Shown: positions 25,997 to 34,464 of the stretch, piece after piece
Position numbering within the stretch: the first letter of the stretch is position 1
Layout of the letters: every line of letters begins with the position of its first letter
NCBI RefSeq assembly: GCF_001598495.1
Contig: NZ_BCZB01000001.1
Span: 186,001-250,000, forward strand
Origin: Neokomagataea thailandica NBRC 106555
GTDB taxonomy: Bacteria > Pseudomonadota > Alphaproteobacteria > Acetobacterales > Acetobacteraceae
DNA length: 64,000 nucleotides
Direction: 5' to 3'
The notes under the pieces: model-generated
Databases searched by the model: none
What the model saw: only the letters and a program-made list of their open reading frames with translations
Told to the model about the DNA's origin: nothing
Position numbers and translations under genes: made by a program

Positions 25997-27079
25997 ATGC
26001 GCATCCTCGTTGCCATGTCCGGAGGGGTGGACAGTTCTGTTGTGGCGGCACTTCTTCACCAACAGGGCCACGAGGTCATTGGTGCGACGCTTCAGCTTTA
26101 TGATCATGGTCAAGCAGCTAAGCCGGGAGCTTGTTGTGCGGGGCGTGACATCATGGATGCGCGTGCTGTGGCCGATCGTTTGGGCTTTCCGCATTATGTG
26201 ATTGATGCGGAAAACCGCTTCCGTGACAGTGTGATTGATAGTTTTGCTTCGTCATATGCGCGCGGGGAAACGCCTGTGCCGTGTGTCGCTTGTAATCAGG
26301 GCGTGAAGTTCACGGATCTGCTGGGCATGGCGCGTGACCTCGGTTGTGAAGCGATGGCAACGGGGCATTATGTCCGCCGCGTTGAAGGAGAGGACGGGGC
26401 GCAAATGCACCGTCCGATCGATAGTGACCGTGATCAAAGCTGGTTCTTGTTTGCGACGACACGTGAGCAGCTAGAGTATCTGCGTTTCCCGTTAGGTGAT
26501 GTGCCGGATAAGGCGCAGGTGCGTAAGATGGCGGAAGAGTTTGGCTTGCAGATTGCGGATAAGCCGGACAGCCAAGATATTTGCTTCGTACCAAATGGTT
26601 CTTACGCTGAGATTGTTGAAAAGCTGCGTCCTGAAATTCGTGGTCCGGGAGAGATCGTGGATGAAGCTGGGCAGGTGCTTGGTCAGCATGAAGGTGTCGC
26701 GCGGTACACGGTAGGGCAGAGCAAGCGGTTGGGTGATATTCACACAGCTGTTGGTGAGCGCCAGATGGTGACCAAAATTGATGTGTCCAGTCGCCGTATC
26801 GTCGTGGGCCCGCGTGCTTCAGTGCAGAGTGCTGAGGCCCGGAAAGTTATTCATCTGCGGGACATGAACTGGCTGTGCAACCCAATACCGGAAGGTGTGC
26901 GGTGTGGTGTGCAGATCCGTGCGCGTGAAGAATTGCGTGAGGCACTTGTCGTGCCATTGGCTGATGGTGGTGCGCGCGTTGAGTTGACCGCAGGGGCAAC
27001 GCCGGCACCCGGTCAGGCCTGTGTTTTGTATGATGGAACGCGCGTTTTGGGCGGTGGCTTTATTTTGGGTTCTGCCTGA
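25997..27079 (+). CDS. mnmA: tRNA-specific 2-thiouridylase MnmA
   Basis: Inserts sulfur at position 2 of the wobble uridine of tRNA-Lys, -Glu and -Gln. The 360 residues begin with the ATP-pyrophosphatase loop MRILVAMSGGVDSSVVAALL. They include the persulfide-forming cysteine pair: C in CVACNQGVKF and C in DSQDICFVPNG. HYVRR and DSDRDQSWFLF are further family segments, and GEIVDEAGQVLG with RYTVGQSKRLG mark the central and C-terminal domains. It follows the ferredoxin gene by 5 bases. The upstream cysteine desulfurase is the likely sulfur donor, directly or through relay proteins. A strong terminator follows. Confidence 0.98.
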   Translation: MRILVAMSGGVDSSVVAALLHQQGHEVIGATLQLYDHGQAAKPGACCAGRDIMDARAVADRLGFPHYVIDAENRFRDSVIDSFASSYARGETPVPCVACNQGVKFTDLLGMARDLGCEAMATGHYVRRVEGEDGAQMHRPIDSDRDQSWFLFATTREQLEYLRFPLGDVPDKAQVRKMAEEFGLQIADKPDSQDICFVPNGSYAEIVEKLRPEIRGPGEIVDEAGQVLGQHEGVARYTVGQSKRLGDIHTAVGERQMVTKIDVSSRRIVVGPRASVQSAEARKVIHLRDMNWLCNPIPEGVRCGVQIRAREELREALVVPLADGGARVELTAGATPAPGQACVLYDGTRVLGGGFILGSA

Positions 27080-27105
27080 GTGTGTTGCTTTTGATGGTTG
27101 CTAGG

Positions 27106-27135
27106 AAAGGGGGACAGGAAACTGTCCCCTTTTTT
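27106..27135 (+). terminator. Rho-independent terminator after mnmA
   Basis: A GGGGACAG stem flanked by A-run and T-run (left arm near 27106-27117, right arm from 27122) with a tight GAAA-type loop and TTTTTT after it. It closes the desulfurase-ferredoxin-mnmA operon. Confidence 0.9.
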
Positions 27136-27772
27136 GTGCTGCGTGTCGGTCGCCTTCTTTGTGAGTGATCTTTGATAAGAGCTGCTTTGTAAGTCACGAT
27201 TTGGCAGCGATATATTAGTGTTCATGGGGATCAAGAACGAGATTGGTTTTGCGTGTGCGGCCAAGTTTTGCGGGCGTCGTCGATGTCATTGGTCATGTAT
27301 GGTGTTAGGTGCGCGGATATATTTGAGGAAATGCTCGCATTACGTATGGGGGTATTGATTGGGTTGGTGCTTCTGGCGTTTGCTTTTGGTATTAAAAATA
27401 TGGGGATAGATAACTTATCTATTGCCGTATTTTCCGTCTACCGACGCGTGCTATAGAAATAATAAAGAAAATTTTTAGATGCTCTGAGAGGCTGCGCCAA
27501 AAGTGTTATGAGTAATTTTCTGAGGATTCTGTAGATTATAGAGATGATATAACATGATGTTCTAAGTGTATTTTCGATGACTTCAGAACCATATCCAACG
27601 ACTGGGGTATGAAAAAATTTTATACTATTCTCTATTTATTTTGGCTCAGGCTTTGAGGGTAGCTCTTTGGAAGTGTTGTGATCTCATCATCGAAGACGTG
27701 AATGGCCTTTCCATCCCGCTCTATGGCATGTGTGAGGGGACATGGCCCTGACGTGAGCGGTATGTTGGTGCT
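27136..27772. other. Gene-poor gap; only weak ORFs
   Basis: About 640 bases without a convincing gene. The longest open frame (27253-27456, 67 codons) has one hydrophobic stretch (MGVLIGLVLLAFAFG) and no good ribosome-binding site. A 45-codon frame from the ATG at 27224 overlaps it in another frame. From about 27430 the sequence becomes AT-rich. No tRNA fold or known structured RNA is recognised by eye. The 3' end presumably holds the promoter of the ribokinase-like gene. Confidence 0.5.
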
Positions 27773-28774
27773 ATGGCTGGCGCGTTTTCTTTAGTGGAGC
27801 GGGTTATCGTGTCTCATTCTGTCGTCACACCACTTATTGTTTCGTTTGGAAGTGTTAACATTGATGTGACGGCACGGGCGCGACGCTTGCCGCGTCCGGG
27901 AGAGACGGTGCATGGTGAGAGCTATGGCATCATGCTTGGGGGGAAGGGGAGTAACCAAGCGGCGGCTGCGGGACGTTTAGCGGCTTCTGGCGCTGTGCGT
28001 GTGGCGCTGGTGGGGCGCGTTGGCCGTGATGATTTTGGGGCGCGTGCTCGGCAGGAATTGGCGCGTTTTGGGGTTGAATTGCGTCCCTTACGGGATGATG
28101 CTGACCATGCAACGGGTGTGGCGCTAATTGGAATTGATGCTGGAACGGGTGAAAACAGCATTACTGTCATTGGTGGTGCGAATATGGCCGTTGATGCGAC
28201 GGATGTTGTTGTCGCCGATACTTGGTTAAAAGAGGCCGCCGTTCTTCTGTTGCAGCTTGAGGTTCCGGAGGTTGCTGTGATTGCGGCGGCGCAACGTGTG
28301 AAAGCTGCTGGCGGCGTTGTGGTGTTGGACCCTGCACCTGTACCGGAGGGTGGTTTGTCGGGTGATGTGTTACGGGTGGCGGATATTATTACGCCCAATG
28401 AAACCGAGACGGGTCTTTTAACGGGTATTACGCCAGAAACAGTGGAAGAAGCTTCTGAAGCAGCGCGAATTTTGCAGGCAAAAGGTGTGCGCCGGGTATT
28501 GGTGAAGATGGGTAGCCGTGGTGTGTTTTGGCGTGATGGCGATGAGGAAGGGTTTTGTAAGCCTTTCCGTGTTGATGCGATTGATACGGTTGCTGCGGGT
28601 GATAGCTTTAACGCGGGGTTGGCTTTTGCATTGGCGCAGAAGACGTCCTTTCAAGATGCAGTATGTTTTGCGGCCGCTTGTGGTGCTTTAGCGACGACGC
28701 GTAATGGAGCGGCCGATGCAGCGCCGCATTATGCGGAGGTTTGTGCGTTGGTTGAACAGCAAGGCGCTCGTTAA
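27773..28774 (+). CDS. Ribokinase-like PfkB-family sugar kinase
   Basis: Cytoplasmic carbohydrate kinase, about 320-330 residues. The N-terminal signature VSFGSVNIDVTARARRLPRPGE and the substrate-site GGKGSNQAAAAGRLA are characteristic of ribokinase. The C-terminal ATP/anion-hole motif is DTVAAGDSFNAGLAFAL (AAGD replacing the more common GAGD) with the catalytic Asp. ADIITPNETETGLLTG matches the ribokinase N-E-x-E segment. It probably phosphorylates ribose or a related sugar. An ATG at 27773 and a GTG at 27809 are both possible starts; the GTG has a better ribosome-binding site (GGAG 9 bases away) and gives 321 residues. No ribose transporter adjoins. Confidence 0.88.
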   Translation: MAGAFSLVERVIVSHSVVTPLIVSFGSVNIDVTARARRLPRPGETVHGESYGIMLGGKGSNQAAAAGRLAASGAVRVALVGRVGRDDFGARARQELARFGVELRPLRDDADHATGVALIGIDAGTGENSITVIGGANMAVDATDVVVADTWLKEAAVLLLQLEVPEVAVIAAAQRVKAAGGVVVLDPAPVPEGGLSGDVLRVADIITPNETETGLLTGITPETVEEASEAARILQAKGVRRVLVKMGSRGVFWRDGDEEGFCKPFRVDAIDTVAAGDSFNAGLAFALAQKTSFQDAVCFAAACGALATTRNGAADAAPHYAEVCALVEQQGAR

Positions 28775-28814
28775 GGGCGTAGGGCCTTCAGGTAGCTTTT
28801 ATAGGGTTAGAATA

Positions 28815-29720
28815 ATGATGATGCAGCATTGGCTTAAGGGTGCCGTCTTTATGGCGCTGGGTATGAGTGTTTCGACATCGGCTTATGCGTGGGGGCCCTA
28901 TGGGCACGCGATGGTGGCAGATATTGCCCAAGAGCGTTTAACGCCAAAGGCGGAAGCGGTGGTGCATCAGCTTTTAGCGTTGGAGGGGCATCAGTCTCTC
29001 GATCAAGTTGCCTCATGGCCAGATACGATGGCGCATCTTCCGCGTGCGCAAGGGGGGCGGCCAGAGACGTTGAAATGGCACTATGTGGACACCGATATTG
29101 TGAACCCTGCCTATGAGCGTATGCGGGATTGTGTCGACACAAATTGTGTTGTGGAGCGTTTGCCAGAAGAGATTAAAGTACTGGGAGATGTTCATGCACC
29201 GTCTCAAGAACGGTTAGAGGCGTTGAAATGGGTGGTGCATTTGGTGGGGGATTTGCATCAGCCTCTGCATGCGGCAGAGCGTGATCATGATATGGGGGGC
29301 AATACGGTGCGCCTGACGTATTATGGTGATTCTGCGCGTGGGCATATGAACCTGCATGCGTTGTGGGATGATGGTATTCTGAACCGTCAGGATCACTTGG
29401 TCATTGGTCCGCATTATTCGATTGATTATGCGGTGGCGAAGGCGGCTGCTGAGCATTTATCGGCGCAGATTACACCTGAAGAAACGCGTTACTGGACGCA
29501 GGATTTGGCAGCTTCTGGGGCGCCTTATCGTGCTGTTGTTGACTGGGTAGATGAAAGCCATGAGTTGGCGCGGAGCGTTGTTTATGGTGCATTGCCCTCG
29601 CAGCAACACCCAGATTTGGGGGATGCGTATACCGCTGTGGCGTGGCCGTTGATTCAGTTGCGTTTGGAGCAAGCAGGAGTGCGCTTGGCGGCTGTTTTGA
29701 ATCAGTCTTTGGGACAATAA
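28815..29720 (+). CDS. Exported S1/P1-type nuclease
   Basis: Secreted zinc-dependent single-strand nuclease or phosphodiesterase of the S1/P1 family. The N-terminus (three consecutive ATGs at 28815-28823) is a signal peptide ending AYA, so the mature protein would begin with the Trp of WGPYGH; in this family the N-terminal Trp and the following His bind zinc. Other probable ligand motifs are WHYVDTD, HLVGDLHQPLHA and HALWD. The 301-residue length fits. Homologues in acetic acid bacteria are presumed periplasmic or secreted scavengers of nucleic acids. The frame extends upstream into the kinase gene but without a plausible start. A strong terminator follows. Confidence 0.9.
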   Translation: MMMQHWLKGAVFMALGMSVSTSAYAWGPYGHAMVADIAQERLTPKAEAVVHQLLALEGHQSLDQVASWPDTMAHLPRAQGGRPETLKWHYVDTDIVNPAYERMRDCVDTNCVVERLPEEIKVLGDVHAPSQERLEALKWVVHLVGDLHQPLHAAERDHDMGGNTVRLTYYGDSARGHMNLHALWDDGILNRQDHLVIGPHYSIDYAVAKAAAEHLSAQITPEETRYWTQDLAASGAPYRAVVDWVDESHELARSVVYGALPSQQHPDLGDAYTAVAWPLIQLRLEQAGVRLAAVLNQSLGQ

Positions 29721-29758
29721 TATCCGTCTGCCCGTATGGGGGGATATTAGGGCCGGGG

Positions 29759-29788
29759 AAAGGCAACGCTTGAAAGCGTTGCCTTTTT
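29759..29788 (+). terminator. Rho-independent terminator after the S1/P1 nuclease
   Basis: AAAGGCAACGC (29759-29769) pairs with GCGTTGCCTTT (29776-29786) around TTGAAA, with five Ts. It also lies just beyond the 3' end of the convergent TonB receptor gene, so it may serve both strands. Confidence 0.9.
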
Positions 29789-29795
29789 GTGTGGT

Positions 29796-31934
29796 TTAGA
29801 ATGATGCAGAGAAAGATCCGTAATAATTACGTGGTGGTAGGTAGTAATAAGTTGGCAGGGTTGCGCTGCCGTTGCCTTCGGTAATGGTGCGGTTATCGAA
29901 GATATTAGCCACTTGGAATTGTACGCGGTATTTGCTGCCGAAGCGGTAACCGAGCGTGAGGTCCGTTGAGGAATAAGCGGGAAGGCGTGTGTAGTTCGCA
30001 CCACTTGGCAACTGTCCTGCGCCAGCGAAGCGGTGGCCCACATATTTTGTGAGGAAAGACCCGTACAGGGCATCGCGGTCATAAAGTACGCCAAAAAAAG
30101 CCGTGCTGGATGGAGCGTTGGCAACCTGCATGCCGCTTGTTTTATCTGCGGCGCTATTGATGGAAGCGTTGGCTGTTACGCTAAAGCCATAGCCTGCGCG
30201 GAGAGTGGCTTCGGCTTCAAAGCCTTTATAGATGACGCCGCCTTGGTTGCCGTAAACGGTAACGTAGCTTCCGCCTGGCCCGACGGGGAGGGCAAAGGCA
30301 CTGATTTTGTTACGGAAGTTAATATAATATCCATCGATATCAGCGACAAATCGATCAGATTTAAAGATAATACCCGTTTGGTAATTGATGGTTTGTTGTG
30401 GGGACAGGGTATTGAATTGTGCGCCGGGGCCACGCTGCACATTGGATGGTGGTGCTTGGAAGCCCATCGCCCATTGAGCATAATAAGCCCAGTGTTGGTT
30501 GAACTGATAATTCAGCGCTGCTGACCCGAGATCGACCGCATAAGAGCGGGTGGAGTTTAGAGTGCTACCGCTGGACACGCCATTAAGGCTGCGTTTGAAA
30601 TCAACATGTTTCCAGCCCGGTGTAATGGAGAGACCTTTGATCGGCCGCCAGACAAATTCCAAGAAGGAGTTGATGGATGTTGTATAGCCGAGAAGATTGT
30701 AGGAAAGGGCCGTTGAGCGGCCTTTATAGGGTTTGATTTGTCCGGTTGAGAGGTCGTTTGTGACTTGAACTTGGGTTTGGCGTGAGTAGTCGTACCATAC
30801 GCCAGCGCGGGCGGTAACGTTGGTGACGCCATGTCCAAAGTCACGCTCTAACGTCGCAATATTGCCCCATGGGCGGTAATGGGAGCCAGAACCAACGCCG
30901 GGTACCCCAGATGTCAGTAATGTGCTGTTCGGGGTTGTCCCGTTTGTGTTGCCGCCAGCAGTTGCGGCTTCATCGTAGCCATAAGTGTAGGCTTTATCGA
31001 CGAAGCGGAAGCCATATTTTTCAGCATCAAATTTGGCGTAGCTGAAGTCTGACCAACGGTTGCTAAAGTTATAGGAACGATAGAGTTGGGATGTTGGGTC
31101 ATTGTTCAGGCTGGCGTAATTATAGCCGTATTTTTGGGTGCCTGCGACGGTGGGTTGGACGTAGTTGTTCCATGCGACTGTGGTGCGTTCACTGACTACG
31201 GAAAAATGTGCGAAATCATAGATTGGCTGTTCGATTTTGAGGAAATAATTATCCTGTCGCAGCCCAGCATATTTCAGCAAGCCATCTGTTGCTGTGTGAT
31301 TGTAGTTGAAAAGAATACGTGTGCCGTTTGTGGCGGCAATAGCACCAGATTGTAGGTCTATGCCTGCTTGGTATGTGTTGGCGCTGCCATAGGCACCGTT
31401 AATGGTGATGAGGTGCTTGTCGAGCAGGTCTTCCGAGTTCAGAGCCATCGTGCCGCCGAAAGTGGCATTGCCCATAGTGGACGCCGTGCCGGGACCGCGG
31501 TCAATCATCATGCTGCCCAGTACGGGAGCTGGGAAAAATGATGTTGTTTGGTGGGAGAAAGAGCTTGGGTCCGCGAAGGGAATGCCGTCAAACGTGACGT
31601 TATATTGGCCGTCTTGGAAGCCGCGAATGGCGGCATTTTTGCTCGACATGCCCGGACCGTTTGGAGAGGAGTTCGAGGCGGAAGGGCTGAATTGCATGAC
31701 AGACAAGTAGTCTGCGTGGGGTGATGCAATGTGTTTGATGTAGGTCTTGGAAATGCTGGTTTCAGGCTGGGTAGCGGTCATAGGCGTTTGCCCGGGGGCT
31801 TGCGCTTGAGCGGAGTCGCTTTTGCGTTTGCCGTGCACTTGGAGGTGTTCTGTGTGTGCGTCATCCGCCATGGCGGTTAGGCCCGAGGTACAAAATAAAA
31901 GGAGGGATAGGCCAGAGAAGCTTTTTTTGAACAT
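29796..31934 (-). CDS. TonB-dependent receptor
   Basis: Outer-membrane beta-barrel importer, 712 residues from the ATG at 31934 (719 from 31955). A signal peptide (FKKSFSGLSLLLFCTSGLTAMA) is followed by a linker, then a plug domain with SSKNAAIRGFQDGQYNVTFDGIP and a MMIDRGPGTASTMGNATFGG segment. The long barrel is rich in aromatic-ended strands, and the last residue of the final strand is aromatic (GSFSASF). No canonical TonB-box is obvious. The substrate could be a siderophore or another large solute. The gene is divergent from a second TonB receptor across a very AT-rich region. No adjacent transporter indicates the ligand. Confidence 0.9.
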   Translation of the reverse strand: MFKKSFSGLSLLLFCTSGLTAMADDAHTEHLQVHGKRKSDSAQAQAPGQTPMTATQPETSISKTYIKHIASPHADYLSVMQFSPSASNSSPNGPGMSSKNAAIRGFQDGQYNVTFDGIPFADPSSFSHQTTSFFPAPVLGSMMIDRGPGTASTMGNATFGGTMALNSEDLLDKHLITINGAYGSANTYQAGIDLQSGAIAATNGTRILFNYNHTATDGLLKYAGLRQDNYFLKIEQPIYDFAHFSVVSERTTVAWNNYVQPTVAGTQKYGYNYASLNNDPTSQLYRSYNFSNRWSDFSYAKFDAEKYGFRFVDKAYTYGYDEAATAGGNTNGTTPNSTLLTSGVPGVGSGSHYRPWGNIATLERDFGHGVTNVTARAGVWYDYSRQTQVQVTNDLSTGQIKPYKGRSTALSYNLLGYTTSINSFLEFVWRPIKGLSITPGWKHVDFKRSLNGVSSGSTLNSTRSYAVDLGSAALNYQFNQHWAYYAQWAMGFQAPPSNVQRGPGAQFNTLSPQQTINYQTGIIFKSDRFVADIDGYYINFRNKISAFALPVGPGGSYVTVYGNQGGVIYKGFEAEATLRAGYGFSVTANASINSAADKTSGMQVANAPSSTAFFGVLYDRDALYGSFLTKYVGHRFAGAGQLPSGANYTRLPAYSSTDLTLGYRFGSKYRVQFQVANIFDNRTITEGNGSATLPTYYYLPPRNYYGSFSASF

Positions 31935-31980
31935 ATTATAGTGAACTCGTGACATTGAATTTACTTAAAAATACATTTTA

Positions 31981-32100
31981 TTAAAATAAATATTATTAAT
32001 ATTTTATGAAAATTTATTTTTGTTATCTATATAATTACATATTTTTATAATTAAAATGACATAAATTATTCATATTTATTTACATTTTTTCTTTCAATAA
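31981..32100. promoter_or_regulatory. Extremely AT-rich divergent control region
   Basis: In these 120 bases only 10 are G or C by my count, against a genome that is otherwise moderately GC-rich. The stretch lies between two divergent TonB-receptor genes and should hold both promoters. It includes a perfect 17-base palindrome (8-1-8, 31988-32004, AAATATTA-T-TAATATTT). Such tracts can act as UP elements or as targets for nucleoid silencers. Confidence 0.6.
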
Positions 32101-32127
32101 AAATTCAAATTAAATTTATAAAGTTGT

Positions 32128-32142
32128 TGAGAATTTTTCTCA
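32128..32142. promoter_or_regulatory. Palindrome resembling a Fur-type operator upstream of the TonB siderophore receptor
   Basis: TGAGAA-TTT-TTCTCA (32128-32142) is a perfect 6-3-6 inverted repeat, 45 bases before the receptor start. TGAGAAT matches a common Fur half-site. Iron control of siderophore receptors is the rule, so this is a reasonable candidate operator, but a single site found by eye is weak evidence. Confidence 0.45.
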
Positions 32143-32186
32143 TTTGCATAAAAGGGGCCGCATTCTATTTGAAAGAGGAAAACACA

Positions 32187-34403
32187 ATGCGGTTGCACGA
32201 TGGTTTATGGATGATGTTGGTCTCAGCTTCGGCTCTGTGGCCTTTGACGAGTCTTGCTGGTGATGCGGTGCCGGTTACGAGAGCGAAAAAAATATCTCAG
32301 CAGGCGACGGCTTCTGAGCCGCAAAGTGTAGAGCAGCTACTGGTTTTAGGGCAGCGTTTAAAAGCCGAGACGGATGGCACTGGGACTTACACGGTACCGG
32401 CGGTGTCCATAAATAAAATGTTGATGCGCGTGCGGGATGTGCCGCAATCGATTTCTGTGCTGAGCAGCCAGCAGATGAAGGACCAGAATTTATTTTCGGT
32501 TGATACCGCTTTGCGGCAGGTCGCGGGTGTGAATGTTAATCTGTATGGCGATGGTACGGCCGGGTTTACGTCACGCGGTTTTGGGCTTCAGCCACAATAT
32601 GATGGGGTGTCTGCGTCTAACGGCTTAGCTTGGGCGCAGCAATTTGATTTGGCGATTTACGATCGTTTGGAGGTGATGCGCGGGCCGGATGGTATTTTCC
32701 AAGGTTCTGCGCCTCCGGGGGGGAGTGTTAATTTTGTACGTAAGCGCCCAACGGATCAGTTCTCGGGTAATGCGTCTTATTCATACGGTTCGTGGAATAA
32801 TAACCACGCAACGTTGGATATTGGTGGGCCGGTTGCGCGTTCACGCTATGTCTCTGCGCGTTTGGTTGTGGCAGGAACAGATCGTGGTTTCTTCTATGAT
32901 AATGGTCGTGATCGGCGTTGGACCATTTATGGTGTGACGGATATTCGACCGACTGTGAACGATACGCTGACATTATCTGTGGCGTCTCAGAGTAATGAAA
33001 CGCGGCGCTTTATGGGCCTCCCGCGTGGTGCGGATGGTTCAGATCTGAATTATGCGCGTTCAACGTGGGTTGGTGCCAAGTTGAACAATGCTCATGCTCC
33101 GATGACGGAATTATCGGCGCAGTGGGAGCATATATTTGCCCATGGTTGGCGAGCCTTAGTGAATGGACGTCATCGTTCTTCGGATACGGTGCTGCAATAT
33201 GCGTATCTGGGAACGTGGAATGCCGCAACGCAGCGGGGTAATGCGATACTCGCTAACACGAAATATTCCGAAGTGAATAATGGTGTGGATGGGTATGTTA
33301 CAGGGCCAGTGCGTCTATTTGGGCAAACGCATCATCTGATGTTTGGCGCAAATTATGACCGTTATATTTACAATGGTTCTGGTGCGACGCTTACGTCAAC
33401 GACGAGTGCCGCGCTGCGGAATGTCTCCCTCGCTGGCATGGAGGGGATAGCATCGGCTCTGCTGCCGACGATTACGCGTCAAAGTTATCAACCGATGACG
33501 CAGTGGGGTGTATACGGGCAAGCGCATATCAAGCCGGTGGAGAGTGTCTCTATTACGTTTGGTGGCCGTGTGAGTGGATATGTGAGCAAAAGCCAGACAC
33601 GCCGGCCTGTGACGCTGCCGATGACGACGAGCATCGACCAGTCAGGGATTTTGTTGCCGTATATTGGTGCGACGTGGAGTGTTTTGAAGAATATCTCTTT
33701 TTATGTGAGCTATGTTTCCACGTTCCAGCCGCAATCAGCTTGGACCCTTGCGGGCAGTCAGTTGCAGCCTATTCGTGGCAAGCAGTTGGAAGGTGGGGTG
33801 AAGGGTGATTTCTTCCATCACGCTCTGAGTGTTTCGGTTGCCGGGTTCCGCATTAATAACCAGCATGAAGGTGTTTATCTGAGCTCGGTTAATTCGATGT
33901 GTGGTCCCTCAGGAACCAGCGATTGTTATGCTTCTACGGGGAAAACACGCAGTCAGGGTGCTGAAGTTGAAGTGATTGGCCGTCCTTTGCCGGGTTGGGA
34001 TATTAACGGCAGCTATACGTATAATGATAACCATATCGTCAATGATGGAACGCCGCAGGATGCGGGCTTGGTTTATGCCGCAAACTCTCCCCGTAATCTG
34101 TGGAAGCTGTGGACGCATTACCGTTTTGAGCCGCATCTGGGGGCAGAAAAGAATATTTGGAGTGTAGGCGGTGGCTTTAATGCGCAAAGCGGGACGTTTG
34201 GGAATAGCCGCCTTGTGACGCAGCCGGGCTATGTCGTGGCGTCTGTGCAGGTGGGTTATCAATGGAACCGATATTTGGCGATGACGGGAACCGTGAATAA
34301 TCTGTCCAATACGCGGTATTATGAACGCCTTGGGAATACGCGTTTTTATAATTATTATGGCGCGCCAAGGAGCTATATGATGACGTTACGCTCTAATTTC
34401 TAA
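32187..34403 (+). CDS. TonB-dependent siderophore receptor
   Basis: From the ATG at 32187 (with AGAGGA ahead of it) the product has 738 residues. A signal peptide (LWMMLVSASALWPLTSLAGDA) precedes a plug domain with the siderophore-receptor pattern: VRDVPQSISVLSSQQMKDQN, VDTALRQVAGVNV and YDRLEVMRGPDGIFQGSAPPGG. The 22-strand barrel ends with the usual TonB C-terminus MMTLRSNF. The PQSISVLS motif places it with FhuA/FcuA/FpvA-like ferric-siderophore receptors. No FecA-type N-terminal signalling domain is seen. The frame extends to 32124, but the upstream part lacks a signal peptide. It is divergent from the preceding receptor. Confidence 0.95.
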   Translation: MRLHDGLWMMLVSASALWPLTSLAGDAVPVTRAKKISQQATASEPQSVEQLLVLGQRLKAETDGTGTYTVPAVSINKMLMRVRDVPQSISVLSSQQMKDQNLFSVDTALRQVAGVNVNLYGDGTAGFTSRGFGLQPQYDGVSASNGLAWAQQFDLAIYDRLEVMRGPDGIFQGSAPPGGSVNFVRKRPTDQFSGNASYSYGSWNNNHATLDIGGPVARSRYVSARLVVAGTDRGFFYDNGRDRRWTIYGVTDIRPTVNDTLTLSVASQSNETRRFMGLPRGADGSDLNYARSTWVGAKLNNAHAPMTELSAQWEHIFAHGWRALVNGRHRSSDTVLQYAYLGTWNAATQRGNAILANTKYSEVNNGVDGYVTGPVRLFGQTHHLMFGANYDRYIYNGSGATLTSTTSAALRNVSLAGMEGIASALLPTITRQSYQPMTQWGVYGQAHIKPVESVSITFGGRVSGYVSKSQTRRPVTLPMTTSIDQSGILLPYIGATWSVLKNISFYVSYVSTFQPQSAWTLAGSQLQPIRGKQLEGGVKGDFFHHALSVSVAGFRINNQHEGVYLSSVNSMCGPSGTSDCYASTGKTRSQGAEVEVIGRPLPGWDINGSYTYNDNHIVNDGTPQDAGLVYAANSPRNLWKLWTHYRFEPHLGAEKNIWSVGGGFNAQSGTFGNSRLVTQPGYVVASVQVGYQWNRYLAMTGTVNNLSNTRYYERLGNTRFYNYYGAPRSYMMTLRSNF

Positions 34404-34424
34404 AATGTGATTGATGAGGCAAAG

Positions 34425-34458
34425 AAAAAGGCGGCTCCATATGGGCCGCCTTTTTTTT
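34425..34458. terminator. Rho-independent terminator between TonB receptor and prfC
   Basis: AAAAAGGCGGC (34425-34435) pairs with GCCGCCTTTTT (34445-34455), followed by eight Ts in all. The A-run on the other side makes it usable by the convergent prfC gene as well. Confidence 0.92.
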
Positions 34459-34464
34459 GTGATG

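Noticed and set aside
27253-27456. 67-codon ORF with one hydrophobic stretch in the mnmA-ribokinase gap
   Set aside because: There is no ribosome-binding site, and a second overlapping frame is equally open; not enough to call a gene.
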